A stretch of 64,000 bases of DNA from Salsipaludibacter albus (GTDB lineage: Bacteria > Actinomycetota > Nitriliruptoria > Nitriliruptorales > Nitriliruptoraceae). Shown in pieces: positions 16,086 to 24,958 of this stretch. The stretch lies in contig NZ_JAHOPH010000011.1 in the NCBI RefSeq assembly GCF_019798055.1, forward strand, positions 62,001 through 126,000, read 5' to 3'. How positions within the stretch are numbered: the stretch's first letter is position 1; each line of letters begins with the position of its first letter. Position numbers and translations under genes: made by a program. A model generated the notes under the pieces. It worked only from the letters and a program-made list of their open reading frames with translations. It was not told the DNA's origin and ran no database searches.

Positions 16086-17048
16086 ATGATGTCGTCCTCC
16101 CCACACACGCTCCTGCTGGCCGCCCCACGAGGGTTCTGCGCCGGCGTGGACCGCGCCGTCCTGATCGTCGAGAAGGCGCTCGAGGCCTACGGCGCCCCGG
16201 TCTACGTCCGCCACGAGATCGTCCACAACACCCACGTGGTCAACTCCCTGGCCGACCGTGGGGCGGTGTTCGTCGAGGACGAGACCGACGCCCCCGAAGG
16301 TTCCGTGATCGTCTTCTCGGCCCACGGGTCCCCCCCGGAGGCCTTCGCCAACGCGGCCGCCCGTGACCAGACGCTGATCGACGCGACCTGCCCGTTGGTC
16401 ACCAAGGTCCACAACGAGGCCCGTCGCTACGCCACCGCCGGCAAGGACATCGTCCTGATCGGCCACGAGGGCCACCAGGAGGTCCTCGGGACGATGGGCC
16501 AGGCGCCCCGCTCGATCTCGCTGGTCGAGACCCCCGAGGACGTCGACGACCTCGACGACGTCGACCCCGAGAAGGTCGCGTACCTGACCCAGACGACGCT
16601 GTCGATGGACGACACCGCCGCCGTGGTCGACCGGCTGCGTGAGCGCTTCCCGTTGTTGCAGCAGCCCAAGAAGGGCGACATCTGCTACGCCACGACGAAC
16701 CGGCAGGACGCCGTGAAGACCCTGGCGCCCCGCTGCGACCTGATCCTGGTCGTGGGCTCCGAGACGTCGTCGAACTCCAAGCGCCTGGTCGAGGTCGCCA
16801 ACGACCACGACACCCCGGCCCACCTGGTCGACGACGCCTCCCACATCGATCCGTCGTGGCTGGACGGGGTCGGGACCGTCGGCCTGACGTCCGGTGCGAG
16901 CGCGCCGGAGGTCCTGGTCGACGAGGTCATCGCCTGGTTCCGCGAGCGTGGGCTGGGCACGGTCGAGACCGTCATGGTCGTGGACGAGGACGTCCACTTC
17001 GCCATGCCGGGCAACCTCGCCCGCAAGCTCGCCGAGGTGGACGCCTAG
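16086..17048 (+). CDS. ispH: 4-hydroxy-3-methylbut-2-enyl diphosphate reductase
   Basis: IspH (LytB) makes IPP and DMAPP in the last step of the MEP isoprenoid pathway. The 320-residue protein has the three conserved Cys that hold the [4Fe-4S] cluster (GFCAGVDRA, DATCPLVTKVH and DICYATTNRQ). The substrate-binding His are in HEIVHNTHVV, SAHGSPPEAF and GHEGHQEV, and TSGASAPEVLV is present near the C-terminus. The ATG at 16086 lacks a Shine-Dalgarno sequence. A TACGCT hexamer at 16073-16078 ends seven bases before it, so the mRNA is probably leaderless; the second ATG at 16089 is an alternative. It is divergent from the Trk operon. Confidence 0.94.
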   Translation: MMSSSPHTLLLAAPRGFCAGVDRAVLIVEKALEAYGAPVYVRHEIVHNTHVVNSLADRGAVFVEDETDAPEGSVIVFSAHGSPPEAFANAAARDQTLIDATCPLVTKVHNEARRYATAGKDIVLIGHEGHQEVLGTMGQAPRSISLVETPEDVDDLDDVDPEKVAYLTQTTLSMDDTAAVVDRLRERFPLLQQPKKGDICYATTNRQDAVKTLAPRCDLILVVGSETSSNSKRLVEVANDHDTPAHLVDDASHIDPSWLDGVGTVGLTSGASAPEVLVDEVIAWFRERGLGTVETVMVVDEDVHFAMPGNLARKLAEVDA

Positions 17049-17113
17049 TCCACCGAGCGGTAGGCCTCCCAGGCGTGCCCGAACCGGTCTCGTCACTTCG
17101 GACACGACGTCAT

Positions 17114-17154
17114 CCGGGCACGTTGGAGTTCCTCGCTTCGCTCGGAACGTCCAG
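17114..17154 (+). repeat. REP-like hairpin element, copy C
   Basis: This is the third copy of the element seen at 10357 and 10427: CCGG, five bases, TTGGAG, then arms TGGA-GTTCC and GGAAC-TCCA (one bulged G) around the loop TCGCTTCGCTC. It lies in the 127-bp gap between the convergent ispH and RNase D genes, again at the 3' ends of both neighbours. The rest of the gap (17049-17175) shows no gene. Confidence 0.72.
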
Positions 17155-17175
17155 GCTCGCGCCGTCGGCGGAAGG

Positions 17176-18303
17176 CTACGGCTGGACGGACGTGTAGGCG
17201 TCCCACAACGCCTCGCGGAGCTGGTCGCGCTGCCAACGACGCAGGTCCATGGCCTCGACCAGTTCGTCGGGTCCGGTCGGGTCGGCCGCGATCCCGCCCC
17301 ACAGCACCCGTCCGGGGCACAGCAGACCGGCCGACATCCCCAGTTCGTCGGCACGCTCCGAGCGGGCGTGGCGCATGGCCGCGTGACGGTCACGGTCGGT
17401 CGCGTCGAAGTGGCGTCCCGAGCCCTCCCGCGGCACCGGCTCGGCCCGGCGCCCCTCCTCCTGGGCAGCGAACAGCTCGCTTGCGAGGGCGTCGCTGGGC
17501 GCCCCCCGCCGCTTGTTGCGCCGGGCGAGCCCCCTGGCGTCGGATGCAGGGTCGGTCGCCAGGTCGAGCAGGGTCGCGTCGCGCAGGACCCGCTGTGGTG
17601 CGAGGTCCTCGCGCTCGGCCAGGGCCTCGCGGCACTCCCACAGGGCACGCAGGACGGCGCGCTGCTCGGGACTGAGCCGCCCGCCACCCTTGGTGTCCTC
17701 CCAGTGGCGCACGTTGGACCGTGTCGCGTCGATCATGTGGTCACGTTCCTGGCGGTACCAGTCGAGCCGGTCGCGCTCGGTCAGCATCGCCCGCAGGTCG
17801 GTGATCAGCTCGGGGAGGTGGACGACGTCGCCCGCGGCGTAGTCGGCCATGTCCTCGGGCAGCGGGCGACGTTCCCAGTCGGCGCGCTGGAAGCGCTGCT
17901 TGTCCGGCGACAGTGAGACCCCCAGCCGCTCGCCGAGCAGGTCGTCCAGGCCCAGTGGGAGCCCGAGCAGTCCGGCGGCGACGGAGGTGTCCTCGAGGGT
18001 GTCGAGTTCGATGGCCGCGCCGTCCATCGACGCGATGTCGTTGGTCGCGGCATGGAGCACGACGACCCGCTCGCGGAGGAACTCGCCCAGCAGTGGCACG
18101 GCGCCCAGCAGGTGGGTGTCCACCAGCACGGCCCGTTCGGCCACGCCGACCTGGACCAGCGCGGCGGGGTTGTCCCAGCGCGGCTTGGTCGAGCGCTCGA
18201 CGTCGACCCCGACGATGGCGCCGTCGACCGTGGCCAACTGCGCTGCGAGGTCCTGGGGACGGTCCACGATGACGTACTGGACGGTGTGCTCTCCGTGTGG
18301 CAA
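17176..18303 (-). CDS. rnd: Ribonuclease D-like 3'-5' exonuclease with HRDC domain
   Basis: This 375-residue protein has a DEDDy exonuclease domain at about 8-200. Motif I lies in IVGVDVERS, motif II in LHAATNDIASMDG, and motif III has the Y-x3-D pattern in DYAAGDVVHLPEL. Helical HRDC-type regions follow (for example RLSPEQRAVLRALWECREALA). RNase D trims the 3' ends of stable RNAs. Its length fits actinobacterial RNase D-like proteins. The only upstream start before an in-frame stop is TTG at 18303; a GTG 12 codons later is an alternative, so the exact N-terminus is uncertain. It is convergent with ispH and divergent from the deacetylase operon. Confidence 0.85.
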   Translation of the reverse strand: MPHGEHTVQYVIVDRPQDLAAQLATVDGAIVGVDVERSTKPRWDNPAALVQVGVAERAVLVDTHLLGAVPLLGEFLRERVVVLHAATNDIASMDGAAIELDTLEDTSVAAGLLGLPLGLDDLLGERLGVSLSPDKQRFQRADWERRPLPEDMADYAAGDVVHLPELITDLRAMLTERDRLDWYRQERDHMIDATRSNVRHWEDTKGGGRLSPEQRAVLRALWECREALAEREDLAPQRVLRDATLLDLATDPASDARGLARRNKRRGAPSDALASELFAAQEEGRRAEPVPREGSGRHFDATDRDRHAAMRHARSERADELGMSAGLLCPGRVLWGGIAADPTGPDELVEAMDLRRWQRDQLREALWDAYTSVQP

Positions 18304-18403
18304 TGATCTTCACGGGGCGCCCCGGACCCACGACCAGCCAAGCCTAACGCCAGTGCCTGTCCTTCGTGCTCCGACAGGAGTCGGGTCGGGTGCCGGGCCG
18401 GGA

Positions 18404-18434
18404 TTGACGTCGAGCAAGGTTGAACTTGTATCGT
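18404..18434 (+). promoter_or_regulatory. Probable promoter of the deacetylase operon
   Basis: TTGACG at 18404-18409 is a good -35. TGTATC at 18427-18432 (17-bp spacer) or TATCGT at 18429-18434 (19-bp spacer) could serve as the -10. The gene start lies 63-70 bases downstream. Confidence 0.5.
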
Positions 18435-18496
18435 CGCGACGGCTGCCCGGACCCCGGTGCACCGCCGCTCGTCCGCCCGTTGCCCGAGGACCCACC

Positions 18497-19375
18497 GTGC
18501 CGACCCTGCTCGCCGTCCACCCGCACCCCGACGACGAGTCCATCGCCGTCGGGGGCAGCCTGGTCCGCTACGGCCGCGCCGGGACGTCCACCCACGTCGT
18601 CACCTGCACCGGTGGCGAGGCGGGTGACAACCTCGCCGGGATCGACCTGGGCGACCGCCCGATGGACGAGGTCCGTCGGGACGAGATGGCCGCGGCGGTC
18701 GAGGTGCTCGGACTGGCCTCGCACACGTGGCTGGGCTACCGGGACTCGGGCATGGTCGGGACCCCCGAGAACGACCATCCGGACGCCTTCACCAACGCCG
18801 ACCTCGACGAGGCCGCGACCCGACTGGCCGAGGTCGTGCGACGCCTCCGGCCCGATGTCGTCGTCAGCGACGACGAGCGTGGCACCTACGGCCATCCCGA
18901 CCACGTCATGTCCCACCGGGTCACGGGGCGGGCGGTGGAGCTGGCCGCCGATCCCCAGGCCGACGTGGAGGGCACGCCCCACCGGGTCGGCCTGCACGTC
19001 GCCCACACGATCTCCCGCGAGGAGGTCCAGCAGATGCATGACGAGCTGCGCTCGCGTGGGCTGGTGTCGCCCTTCGACGACGACCAGGTCGCGTCGTTCG
19101 GCACGCCGTCCGAGCAGATCCTGGTCGTGGTCGACGTGCGGGAGGAACTCGCGGCCAAGCAGGAGGCCATGCTGGCGCATCGCAGCCAGATCGCCGAGGA
19201 CTCGGCCTTCTTCAACATCCCCGACGAGCTGGTCGGCCGGTCCTTCGGCAGCGAGTCCTTCGTGCTGGTGTCCTCGGCGCGTGCACTGGACGACGCCGAT
19301 CGGTCCGCGCTGGCCACCGACCTGTTCGGGGTGGTGCTGACGCCGGGGGACGGATCGTCGGGATCGGTATCGTGA
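18497..19375 (+). CDS. PIG-L family zinc deacetylase, MshB/Mca-like
   Basis: This LmbE/PIG-L fold metalloenzyme has 292 residues. The zinc site is formed by HPHPDDES near the N-terminus and the distal YGHPDHVMSH. VVTCTGGEAGD matches mycothiol S-conjugate amidase (Mca) better than MshB, but overall identity cannot be judged here. MshB deacetylates GlcNAc-inositol in mycothiol synthesis and Mca cleaves mycothiol conjugates; other PIG-L enzymes act on different N-acetyl sugars. The GTG at 18497 has GAGGA seven bases upstream. Its stop overlaps the next start (GTGA), making an operon with the flavin reductase gene and probably the oxidoreductase gene. Confidence 0.8.
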   Translation: MPTLLAVHPHPDDESIAVGGSLVRYGRAGTSTHVVTCTGGEAGDNLAGIDLGDRPMDEVRRDEMAAAVEVLGLASHTWLGYRDSGMVGTPENDHPDAFTNADLDEAATRLAEVVRRLRPDVVVSDDERGTYGHPDHVMSHRVTGRAVELAADPQADVEGTPHRVGLHVAHTISREEVQQMHDELRSRGLVSPFDDDQVASFGTPSEQILVVVDVREELAAKQEAMLAHRSQIAEDSAFFNIPDELVGRSFGSESFVLVSSARALDDADRSALATDLFGVVLTPGDGSSGSVS

Positions 19376-19920
19376 CCGCCATGGACAACCACGATCGTGC
19401 CGCGGCCAGTGATGCCGTCGCGCCCGTCCCCGACTCGCGGGCGTTCCGCGCGGTCATGTCGCGGTTCGCCACCGGGGTGACGGTGATGACCGCCATGGAC
19501 GACCAGGGCGAGGTCACCGGGATGACCGCCAACGCGGTCGCGTCGGTGTCGCTCGAACCCCTGCTGGTCCTGGTCTGCGTCGAGCGCACCACCGACATGG
19601 CCCGCCGCGTGCGCTCCGGCGGGCGGTTCGCCCTGTCGATGCTGCCGGCGACGGCCCGCAAGCTGTCGGACCACTTCGCGAATCCCGACCGGTCCCGGGG
19701 CTGGGCAGGCTTCACCGGGATCGAGACGATCGAGGCGGTCACCGGCGTGCCGATCCTGGCCGAGGCCCTCGGCTGGCTCGACTGCCGGGTCCATGACCTC
19801 CACGAGGGTGGTGACCACTGGATCGTGGTCGGGGAGGTCGTTGCGGCCGCACTGGGCGACGCCGGCCCCGCGTTGGGCTACTTCGACCACGACTACGTCG
19901 AGATCCCCACCCCGGGCTGA
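19372..19920 (+). CDS. Flavin reductase domain protein (FMN-binding split barrel)
   Basis: This 182-residue protein is of the flavin reductase / HpaC-like family. The opening SRFATGVTVMTAMDDQG, then GMTANAVASVSLEPLLVLVCVE and SGGRFALSMLPATARKLSDHFA are typical of the FMN-binding split barrel. These enzymes reduce free FMN/FAD with NAD(P)H for partner monooxygenases, or act as FMN-dependent oxidoreductases themselves. No oxygenase partner is adjacent; the neighbours are a PIG-L deacetylase and a zinc-independent MDR oxidoreductase. The GTG at 19372 overlaps the upstream stop; the ATG at 19381 is an equally possible start. Confidence 0.84.
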   Translation: MTAMDNHDRAAASDAVAPVPDSRAFRAVMSRFATGVTVMTAMDDQGEVTGMTANAVASVSLEPLLVLVCVERTTDMARRVRSGGRFALSMLPATARKLSDHFANPDRSRGWAGFTGIETIEAVTGVPILAEALGWLDCRVHDLHEGGDHWIVVGEVVAAALGDAGPALGYFDHDYVEIPTPG

Positions 19921-19937
19921 CCGAGGAACGGCCAGCG

Positions 19938-20954
19938 ATGCGCGCGATCGTCCAGGACGGCTACGGGGCCGCCCGTGACGTGTTGTCGCTGCAGGAGGTG
20001 CCCGCGCCGCGGGTGGGGCCGGGCGAGGTCCTTGTCGCCGTCCGCGCGACGTCGGTGCACCCGGACGTGTGGCACGTCGTGACCGGACGACCCCACGTCC
20101 TGCGCCTGTTCGGCAACGGGCTGGTGCGTCCCCGTCGTCGTGTTCCCGGCACCGACATGGCCGGCGAGGTGGTCGGGGTCGGCGCCGACGTCGACCGGTT
20201 CCGGGTCGGTGACCGCGTGTTCGGCGAGGTCCTGCGCGGCAACCAGTGGAACAACGGCGGTGCCTGGGCCGAGTACGTGGCGGTCCGTGCGGACAACCTC
20301 GCGCCCCTGCCGCCCGGGGTGGGGTTCATCCCTGCCGCGACGGTGCCGACCGCCGGGCTGATCGTGCTGATGAACCTCCCGGACCGGCCCGCCCTGGGTC
20401 CGGGGCGCCGGGTGCTGGTCAACGGCGCGGCCGGCGGGGTCGGTGGGCTGGCCCTGCAGGTGGCCCGGGCCCGTGGTGCCGAGGTCACCGGCGTCGACCT
20501 GGGCCCCGACCGGCTCGCCGTCGTCCGGCGACTGGGTGCCGACCACGTGGTCGATGCCGAGCGCGACGACTTCACCACGGGCGAGGAGCGCTACGACCTG
20601 GTGTTCGACGTCCCGGGGAACCACCCCTACGACCACGTGCGCCGGGTCCTGACGGACGATGGCGTGTACGTGCTGGTGGGCCATGACGGATACGGCACGG
20701 CCGGACGATGGCTCGGCAGCATGCCGCGGGTGTTGCGACTGGTCCTGCGTTCGCGCCGGGACCGCCATCTTCCTCCCGCGGACCTGTCCGCGTCGCCCGA
20801 CCGGGGCGCCCGGACCGCGGACCTGGCGGCGTTGCTGGTCGACGGCGCGATCACCCCGGTCGTCGACCGCGAGCTGCCGCTGGATCGTGCTGCCGAGGCG
20901 CTCGATCTCCTCGCCAGCGGCACGGCCCGCGGCCGGATCGTGCTGGTCCCCTAG
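19938..20954 (+). CDS. MDR-superfamily NAD(P)-dependent oxidoreductase (quinone reductase-like)
   Basis: This 338-residue medium-chain dehydrogenase/reductase has the GroES-like N-domain (VPAPRVGPGEVLVAVRATSV), the proline-rich substrate turn PGTDMAGEVVGVG, and a Rossmann domain beginning RVLVNGAAGGVGGLALQVARARGAEV. The structural-zinc Cys cluster and the catalytic-zinc Cys are absent, so it belongs to the zinc-independent quinone reductase-like branch. It likely reduces activated double bonds or quinones with NADPH; the substrate is unknown. It is 17 bp after the flavin reductase gene and probably in the same operon. The mce gene ends about 60 bp downstream on the other strand. Confidence 0.83.
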   Translation: MRAIVQDGYGAARDVLSLQEVPAPRVGPGEVLVAVRATSVHPDVWHVVTGRPHVLRLFGNGLVRPRRRVPGTDMAGEVVGVGADVDRFRVGDRVFGEVLRGNQWNNGGAWAEYVAVRADNLAPLPPGVGFIPAATVPTAGLIVLMNLPDRPALGPGRRVLVNGAAGGVGGLALQVARARGAEVTGVDLGPDRLAVVRRLGADHVVDAERDDFTTGEERYDLVFDVPGNHPYDHVRRVLTDDGVYVLVGHDGYGTAGRWLGSMPRVLRLVLRSRRDRHLPPADLSASPDRGARTADLAALLVDGAITPVVDRELPLDRAAEALDLLASGTARGRIVLVP

Positions 20955-21014
20955 GACGGATCCGTCGTGCGGCATCGGCGGGACGGCGACGTCCCGGCCC
21001 GTGGCCCGGGTCGG

Positions 21015-21416
21015 TCAGTCCTCGACGAGCTCGACCAGCACGCCGCCGGTGCCCCGGGGGTGGACGAAGCCGACCGTGTGACCAGAGCCCCCCGGCCGCG
21101 GTCGGTCGTCGATGACCTGGACGTCCTCGTTCGTGAGGTGGTCGAGCGCCTCGCCCACGGACGTCACGCCCAGGCCGAGGTGGTGCAGGCCGGGTCCGTT
21201 GCGCTCGAGGTACCTCGCGATCGGTGAGTCGTCCCGCGTGGCCTGGAGCAGCTGGATCCAGACGCCACCGACGTCGATCATCGCCTCCTCCACGCCGTCG
21301 GACTCGACCACCTCGCGATGGTGGGGGGTGAGCCCGAAGGCCCGCTCCCACAGGTCGAGTGCTGCGTCCAGGTCCTCCACCGCGATCGCGATCTGGTCGA
21401 TGCGCGTGACCTCCAT
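21015..21416 (-). CDS. mce: Methylmalonyl-CoA epimerase-like protein
   Basis: This glyoxalase/VOC-fold protein of 133 residues interconverts (S)- and (R)-methylmalonyl-CoA in propionate and branched-chain catabolism. The paired beta-alpha-beta-beta-beta modules are visible (IAIAVEDLDAALDLWERAFG and LHHLGLGVTSVGEALDHL). The later metal ligands are present as Gln in WIQLLQA, His in GLHHLGL and Glu in LVELVED. The first ligand, normally His in an IDHIAIAV-type strand, is Gln here (IDQIAIAV). The ATG at 21416 follows GGAGGAGG, preferred over an ATG at 21440. It is divergent from the thiolase gene, with which it shares a palindromic promoter. Confidence 0.85.
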   Translation of the reverse strand: MEVTRIDQIAIAVEDLDAALDLWERAFGLTPHHREVVESDGVEEAMIDVGGVWIQLLQATRDDSPIARYLERNGPGLHHLGLGVTSVGEALDHLTNEDVQVIDDRPRPGGSGHTVGFVHPRGTGGVLVELVED

Positions 21417-21470
21417 GGCGTCCTCCTCCCGTCCGACCACCGATCCGGCTCGGCCGGGGACCTAGACTAG

Positions 21471-21481
21471 GAGCCACCGTC
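21471..21481. promoter_or_regulatory. Symmetric divergent promoter between mce and the thiolase gene
   Basis: CCTAGACTAGG is a perfect palindrome with a central A. It holds a TANNNT -10 on each strand: TAGACT reading toward the thiolase (21473-21478) and TAGTCT reading toward mce (21479-21474). The predicted starts would leave a short leader before the thiolase (with CAGGAG) and about 50 bases before mce. The palindrome could also be an operator. Confidence 0.62.
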
Positions 21482-21497
21482 CGCCAGGAGCCTCCCC

Positions 21498-22682
<1,185 letters not shown>

Positions 22683-22690
22683 GGAGCGCG

Positions 22691-23734
22691 ATGACGGCCT
22701 CCTCCCGACCCGGCACGGCGCGACCCGTGCCCGGGCCCGACGACGACCTGGTCGAGCGCCTGCTCGACGGCCAGCGCCGTGCGCTCGCCCGGACCCTGTC
22801 CCGGATCGAGGACGGCACGCCGGACCAGCTGCGCGGACTCGTCCAGCGACTCCATCCGATGGGGGGCAACGCCCGTGTGCTGGGCGTGACCGGTGCCCCC
22901 GGGGTGGGCAAGTCGACCCTGACCAACGCCCTGGCGACCGCCCTGCGGACACGCGACCGGCGCGTGGCCGTCCTGGCCGTCGACCCGTCGTCGCCGTTCT
23001 CCGGCGGCGCGCTGCTGGGGGACCGGGTGCGGATGCAGGGCCACCACGCCGACGAGGGCGTGTTCATCCGGTCCATGGCGGCACGTGGGCACCTGGGCGG
23101 GCTGTCGTTCGCCACGCCCCAGGCCGTCGTCGTGCTCGACGCGGCCGGCTTCGACGACGTGATCATCGAGACGGTGGGGGTGGGGCAGTCGGAGGTCGAC
23201 ATCGCCGGCACCGCCGACACCACCCTGGTGGCGATGGCACCCGGCATGGGCGACTCCATCCAGGCGGCCAAGGCCGGGATCCTCGAGATCGCCGACGTGT
23301 TCGTGGTCAACAAGGCTGACCAGTCCGGCGCCGGCAAGCTGGAGTCCGAGCTGCGCGGAATGCTCGAGATGGGCCACGCCAGTGGCGCGGTGGGCATCGG
23401 TCGGGACGCGTGGTGGCCGCCGATCGTGCGGACCGTCGCCGTCCGGGGGGACGGGTTGGAGGAGCTGGTCTCGGCGATCGACGACCACGGCGCCCACCTC
23501 GCGGACACCGGGCTGGGGGAGCAGCGCCGACGCGACCGGGCCGTCCAGCTGGTCCGCGAGCTGGCACTGGCGCGAGTCCGGGCCCGGTTCGAGGTCGGCC
23601 CGGGCGACGGCCGGCTCGGCGCGCTGGCCGAGCGGGTGGCCCGCCGGGAGCTGGATCCCTACACCGCGGCGGACCGCTTGCTGGACAACGTCGACGACGG
23701 GGCGGCGACCCCGACGGGATCGGTCGGGCGGTGA
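22691..23734 (+). CDS. meaB: G3E-type GTPase chaperone of B12-dependent acyl-CoA mutase
   Basis: MeaB (ArgK/MMAA family) loads adenosylcobalamin onto methylmalonyl-CoA mutase and protects it from inactivation. The 347-residue protein has the Walker A motif GAPGVGKSTLTN, the switch-like DPSSPFSGGALLGDRVRM, ETVGVGQSEVDIA and the guanine-binding NKAD. The C-terminal dimerisation arm ends DPYTAADRLLDNV. The start is the ATG at 22691, 8 bases after the thiolase stop, with GAGGAG upstream. Its client, the mutase catalytic subunit, is at 32581-34296. The GTG of the MarR gene overlaps its stop (GTGA). Confidence 0.93.
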   Translation: MTASSRPGTARPVPGPDDDLVERLLDGQRRALARTLSRIEDGTPDQLRGLVQRLHPMGGNARVLGVTGAPGVGKSTLTNALATALRTRDRRVAVLAVDPSSPFSGGALLGDRVRMQGHHADEGVFIRSMAARGHLGGLSFATPQAVVVLDAAGFDDVIIETVGVGQSEVDIAGTADTTLVAMAPGMGDSIQAAKAGILEIADVFVVNKADQSGAGKLESELRGMLEMGHASGAVGIGRDAWWPPIVRTVAVRGDGLEELVSAIDDHGAHLADTGLGEQRRRDRAVQLVRELALARVRARFEVGPGDGRLGALAERVARRELDPYTAADRLLDNVDDGAATPTGSVGR

Positions 23735-24282
23735 GCGAGCGCACGCCGTCCGCGGAAGCGGGGGACCAGGGGCCCGAGCCTGCCCTGGCGTTCGACCCGA
23801 TCGCCGTGGCGCGGGACCACTGGGTCGCCCACGGGTGGGCACTGCCGGACGTCATGACGGCCGTGACCTCCATCGCCCGGGTCCACCAGCTCGTCCTGCG
23901 TCGATGCGACGAGGCACTCGCACCACACGACCTGACCTTCGCGCGTTACGAGGTGCTGGCGCTGCTGACCTTCTCGCGCAGGGGAGCGCTGCCGCTCGGC
24001 AAGGTCGGGGAGCGGCTGCAGGTGTCGCCCGCCTCGGTCACCAACGCCATCGATCGGCTCGAGGGTTCGGGCTACGTCGAGCGACGACCGCACCCGACCG
24101 ACGGCCGGGCCGTGCTGGCGGCGATCACGCGGTCGGGACGCCGCACGGTCGCGGCGGCGACCGAGGCGCTGGAGGCCGTGCGCTACGGCGTCGAGGGCCT
24201 GGACGACGACGCGGCCCGTCGCGTGTTCGCGACCCTGCGCGCCGTCCGGGCCAGCGCCGGGGACTTCCCGACCGACGCCTGA
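23731..24282 (+). CDS. MarR-family transcriptional regulator
   Basis: This 183-residue regulator has a winged helix in the middle. LTFARYEVLALLTFS leads into the recognition helix region GERLQVSPASVTNAIDRLEGSGYVERRPHPTDGR with the DGR wing that marks the family. A long N-terminal arm (about 45 residues) is polar and variable. It is translationally coupled to meaB, so it probably responds to an acyl-CoA or related ligand and may control this operon or the mutase operon. The palindromes at 21471 and 32528 are candidate sites but have different sequences. A strong bidirectional hairpin follows the stop. Confidence 0.88.
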   Translation: MSERTPSAEAGDQGPEPALAFDPIAVARDHWVAHGWALPDVMTAVTSIARVHQLVLRRCDEALAPHDLTFARYEVLALLTFSRRGALPLGKVGERLQVSPASVTNAIDRLEGSGYVERRPHPTDGRAVLAAITRSGRRTVAAATEALEAVRYGVEGLDDDAARRVFATLRAVRASAGDFPTDA

Positions 24283-24299
24283 TCCCGGCGTTCGTGCGA

Positions 24300-24330
24300 C
24301 GACGGCCGCACCCCCGGGGTGCGGCCGTCG
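24300..24330. terminator. Bidirectional terminator-like hairpin
   Basis: CGACGGCCGCACCCC and its reverse complement form a 15-bp stem between the convergent MarR and excalibur genes. The centre is GC-only and no T-run follows on either strand, as often seen in high-GC genomes. Confidence 0.75.
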
Positions 24331-24354
24331 CGTCGAGGTGGTCGCGGTGTTGCC

Positions 24355-24816
24355 TCAGCGACGCCCGGTGGCGGCGCGACCGGCCACCACGAACGCACCG
24401 AGGGCGGCGAGCAGGATGGCCACCGTCGTCAGCCAGGACGTGGTGCTGGCCGTGCCACCGCCGCCGGTCGCGACGCCACCGGTCGGCATGACCGTGTCGT
24501 CACTGCCGTCGTCGCCGTCGTCACTGCCGTCGTCACTGCCGTCGTCGTCGCTGTCGCCGTCGTCGCTGTCGCTGTCGTCGCCGTCGTCGCCGTCCTCGGC
24601 GCCGTCGCCGTCGTCGAAGTACGACTCGCACGCGATGCCGTCGTCGTCGGCGTCGAGGCCGTTCGGATCACTCGGGTCGTCGTCGTAGGCGGCCTGGGCC
24701 TCGGCCTGGGTCGCGAAGTCGTCGCAGTCAAGGTCCTGGGCCGATGCCGCGGTGCCGGTGACGGCGGCCAGCAGGAAGGCGGCCAGCAGCATCAGGAACG
24801 TTCGGGTGCGTGTCAT
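24355..24816 (-). CDS. Secreted Asp-rich excalibur-domain protein with sorting-like C-terminus
   Basis: This 153-residue protein starts at the ATG at 24816 (GGAGG upstream). It has a signal peptide cut after residue 26 (AASA|QD) and an excalibur calcium-binding domain at about 28-63, with the CDDF...D-x-D-x-DG-x-A-C-E pattern ([10 protein letters not shown]). A low-complexity Asp/Ser/Gly stretch follows at 66-107. The motif MPTGG at 110-114 comes before a Gly/Thr linker, one hydrophobic span (about 128-146) and the basic tail GRAATGRR. The last part has the layout of a cell-wall sorting signal, but not the LPXTG sequence. The sortase gene lies directly upstream on the same strand. Confidence 0.82.
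   Translation of the reverse strand: MTRTRTFLMLLAAFLLAAVTGTAASAQDLDCDDFATQAEAQAAYDDDPSDPNGLDADDDGIACESYFDDGDGAEDGDDGDDSDSDDGDSDDDGSDDGSDDGDDGSDDTVMPTGGVATGGGGTASTTSWLTTVAILLAALGAFVVAGRAATGRR
24495..24615. repeat. Low-complexity GTC/GTCGTC-type tandem array inside the excalibur gene
   Basis: Roughly 120 bp of imperfect 3-, 6- and 12-bp repeats (units such as GCCGTCGTC and ACTGCCGTCGTC) encode the Asp/Ser/Gly-rich linker. The array is in frame, so length changes in multiples of three would alter only the spacer between the excalibur domain and the C-terminal anchor. Confidence 0.75.
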
Positions 24817-24958
24817 GTGGTGTCCTCCATGGCGGACGTCGTCGCTCAACTTTGGCAACAGTAAAGAACACTAGACAACAGAAGTGACGTTGTCGAGTCT
24901 TTCATGCACCTCGAGCTCCGCGGTGTCCGGGTGGGAGGATCGCGGCGCGTGCGAGACG

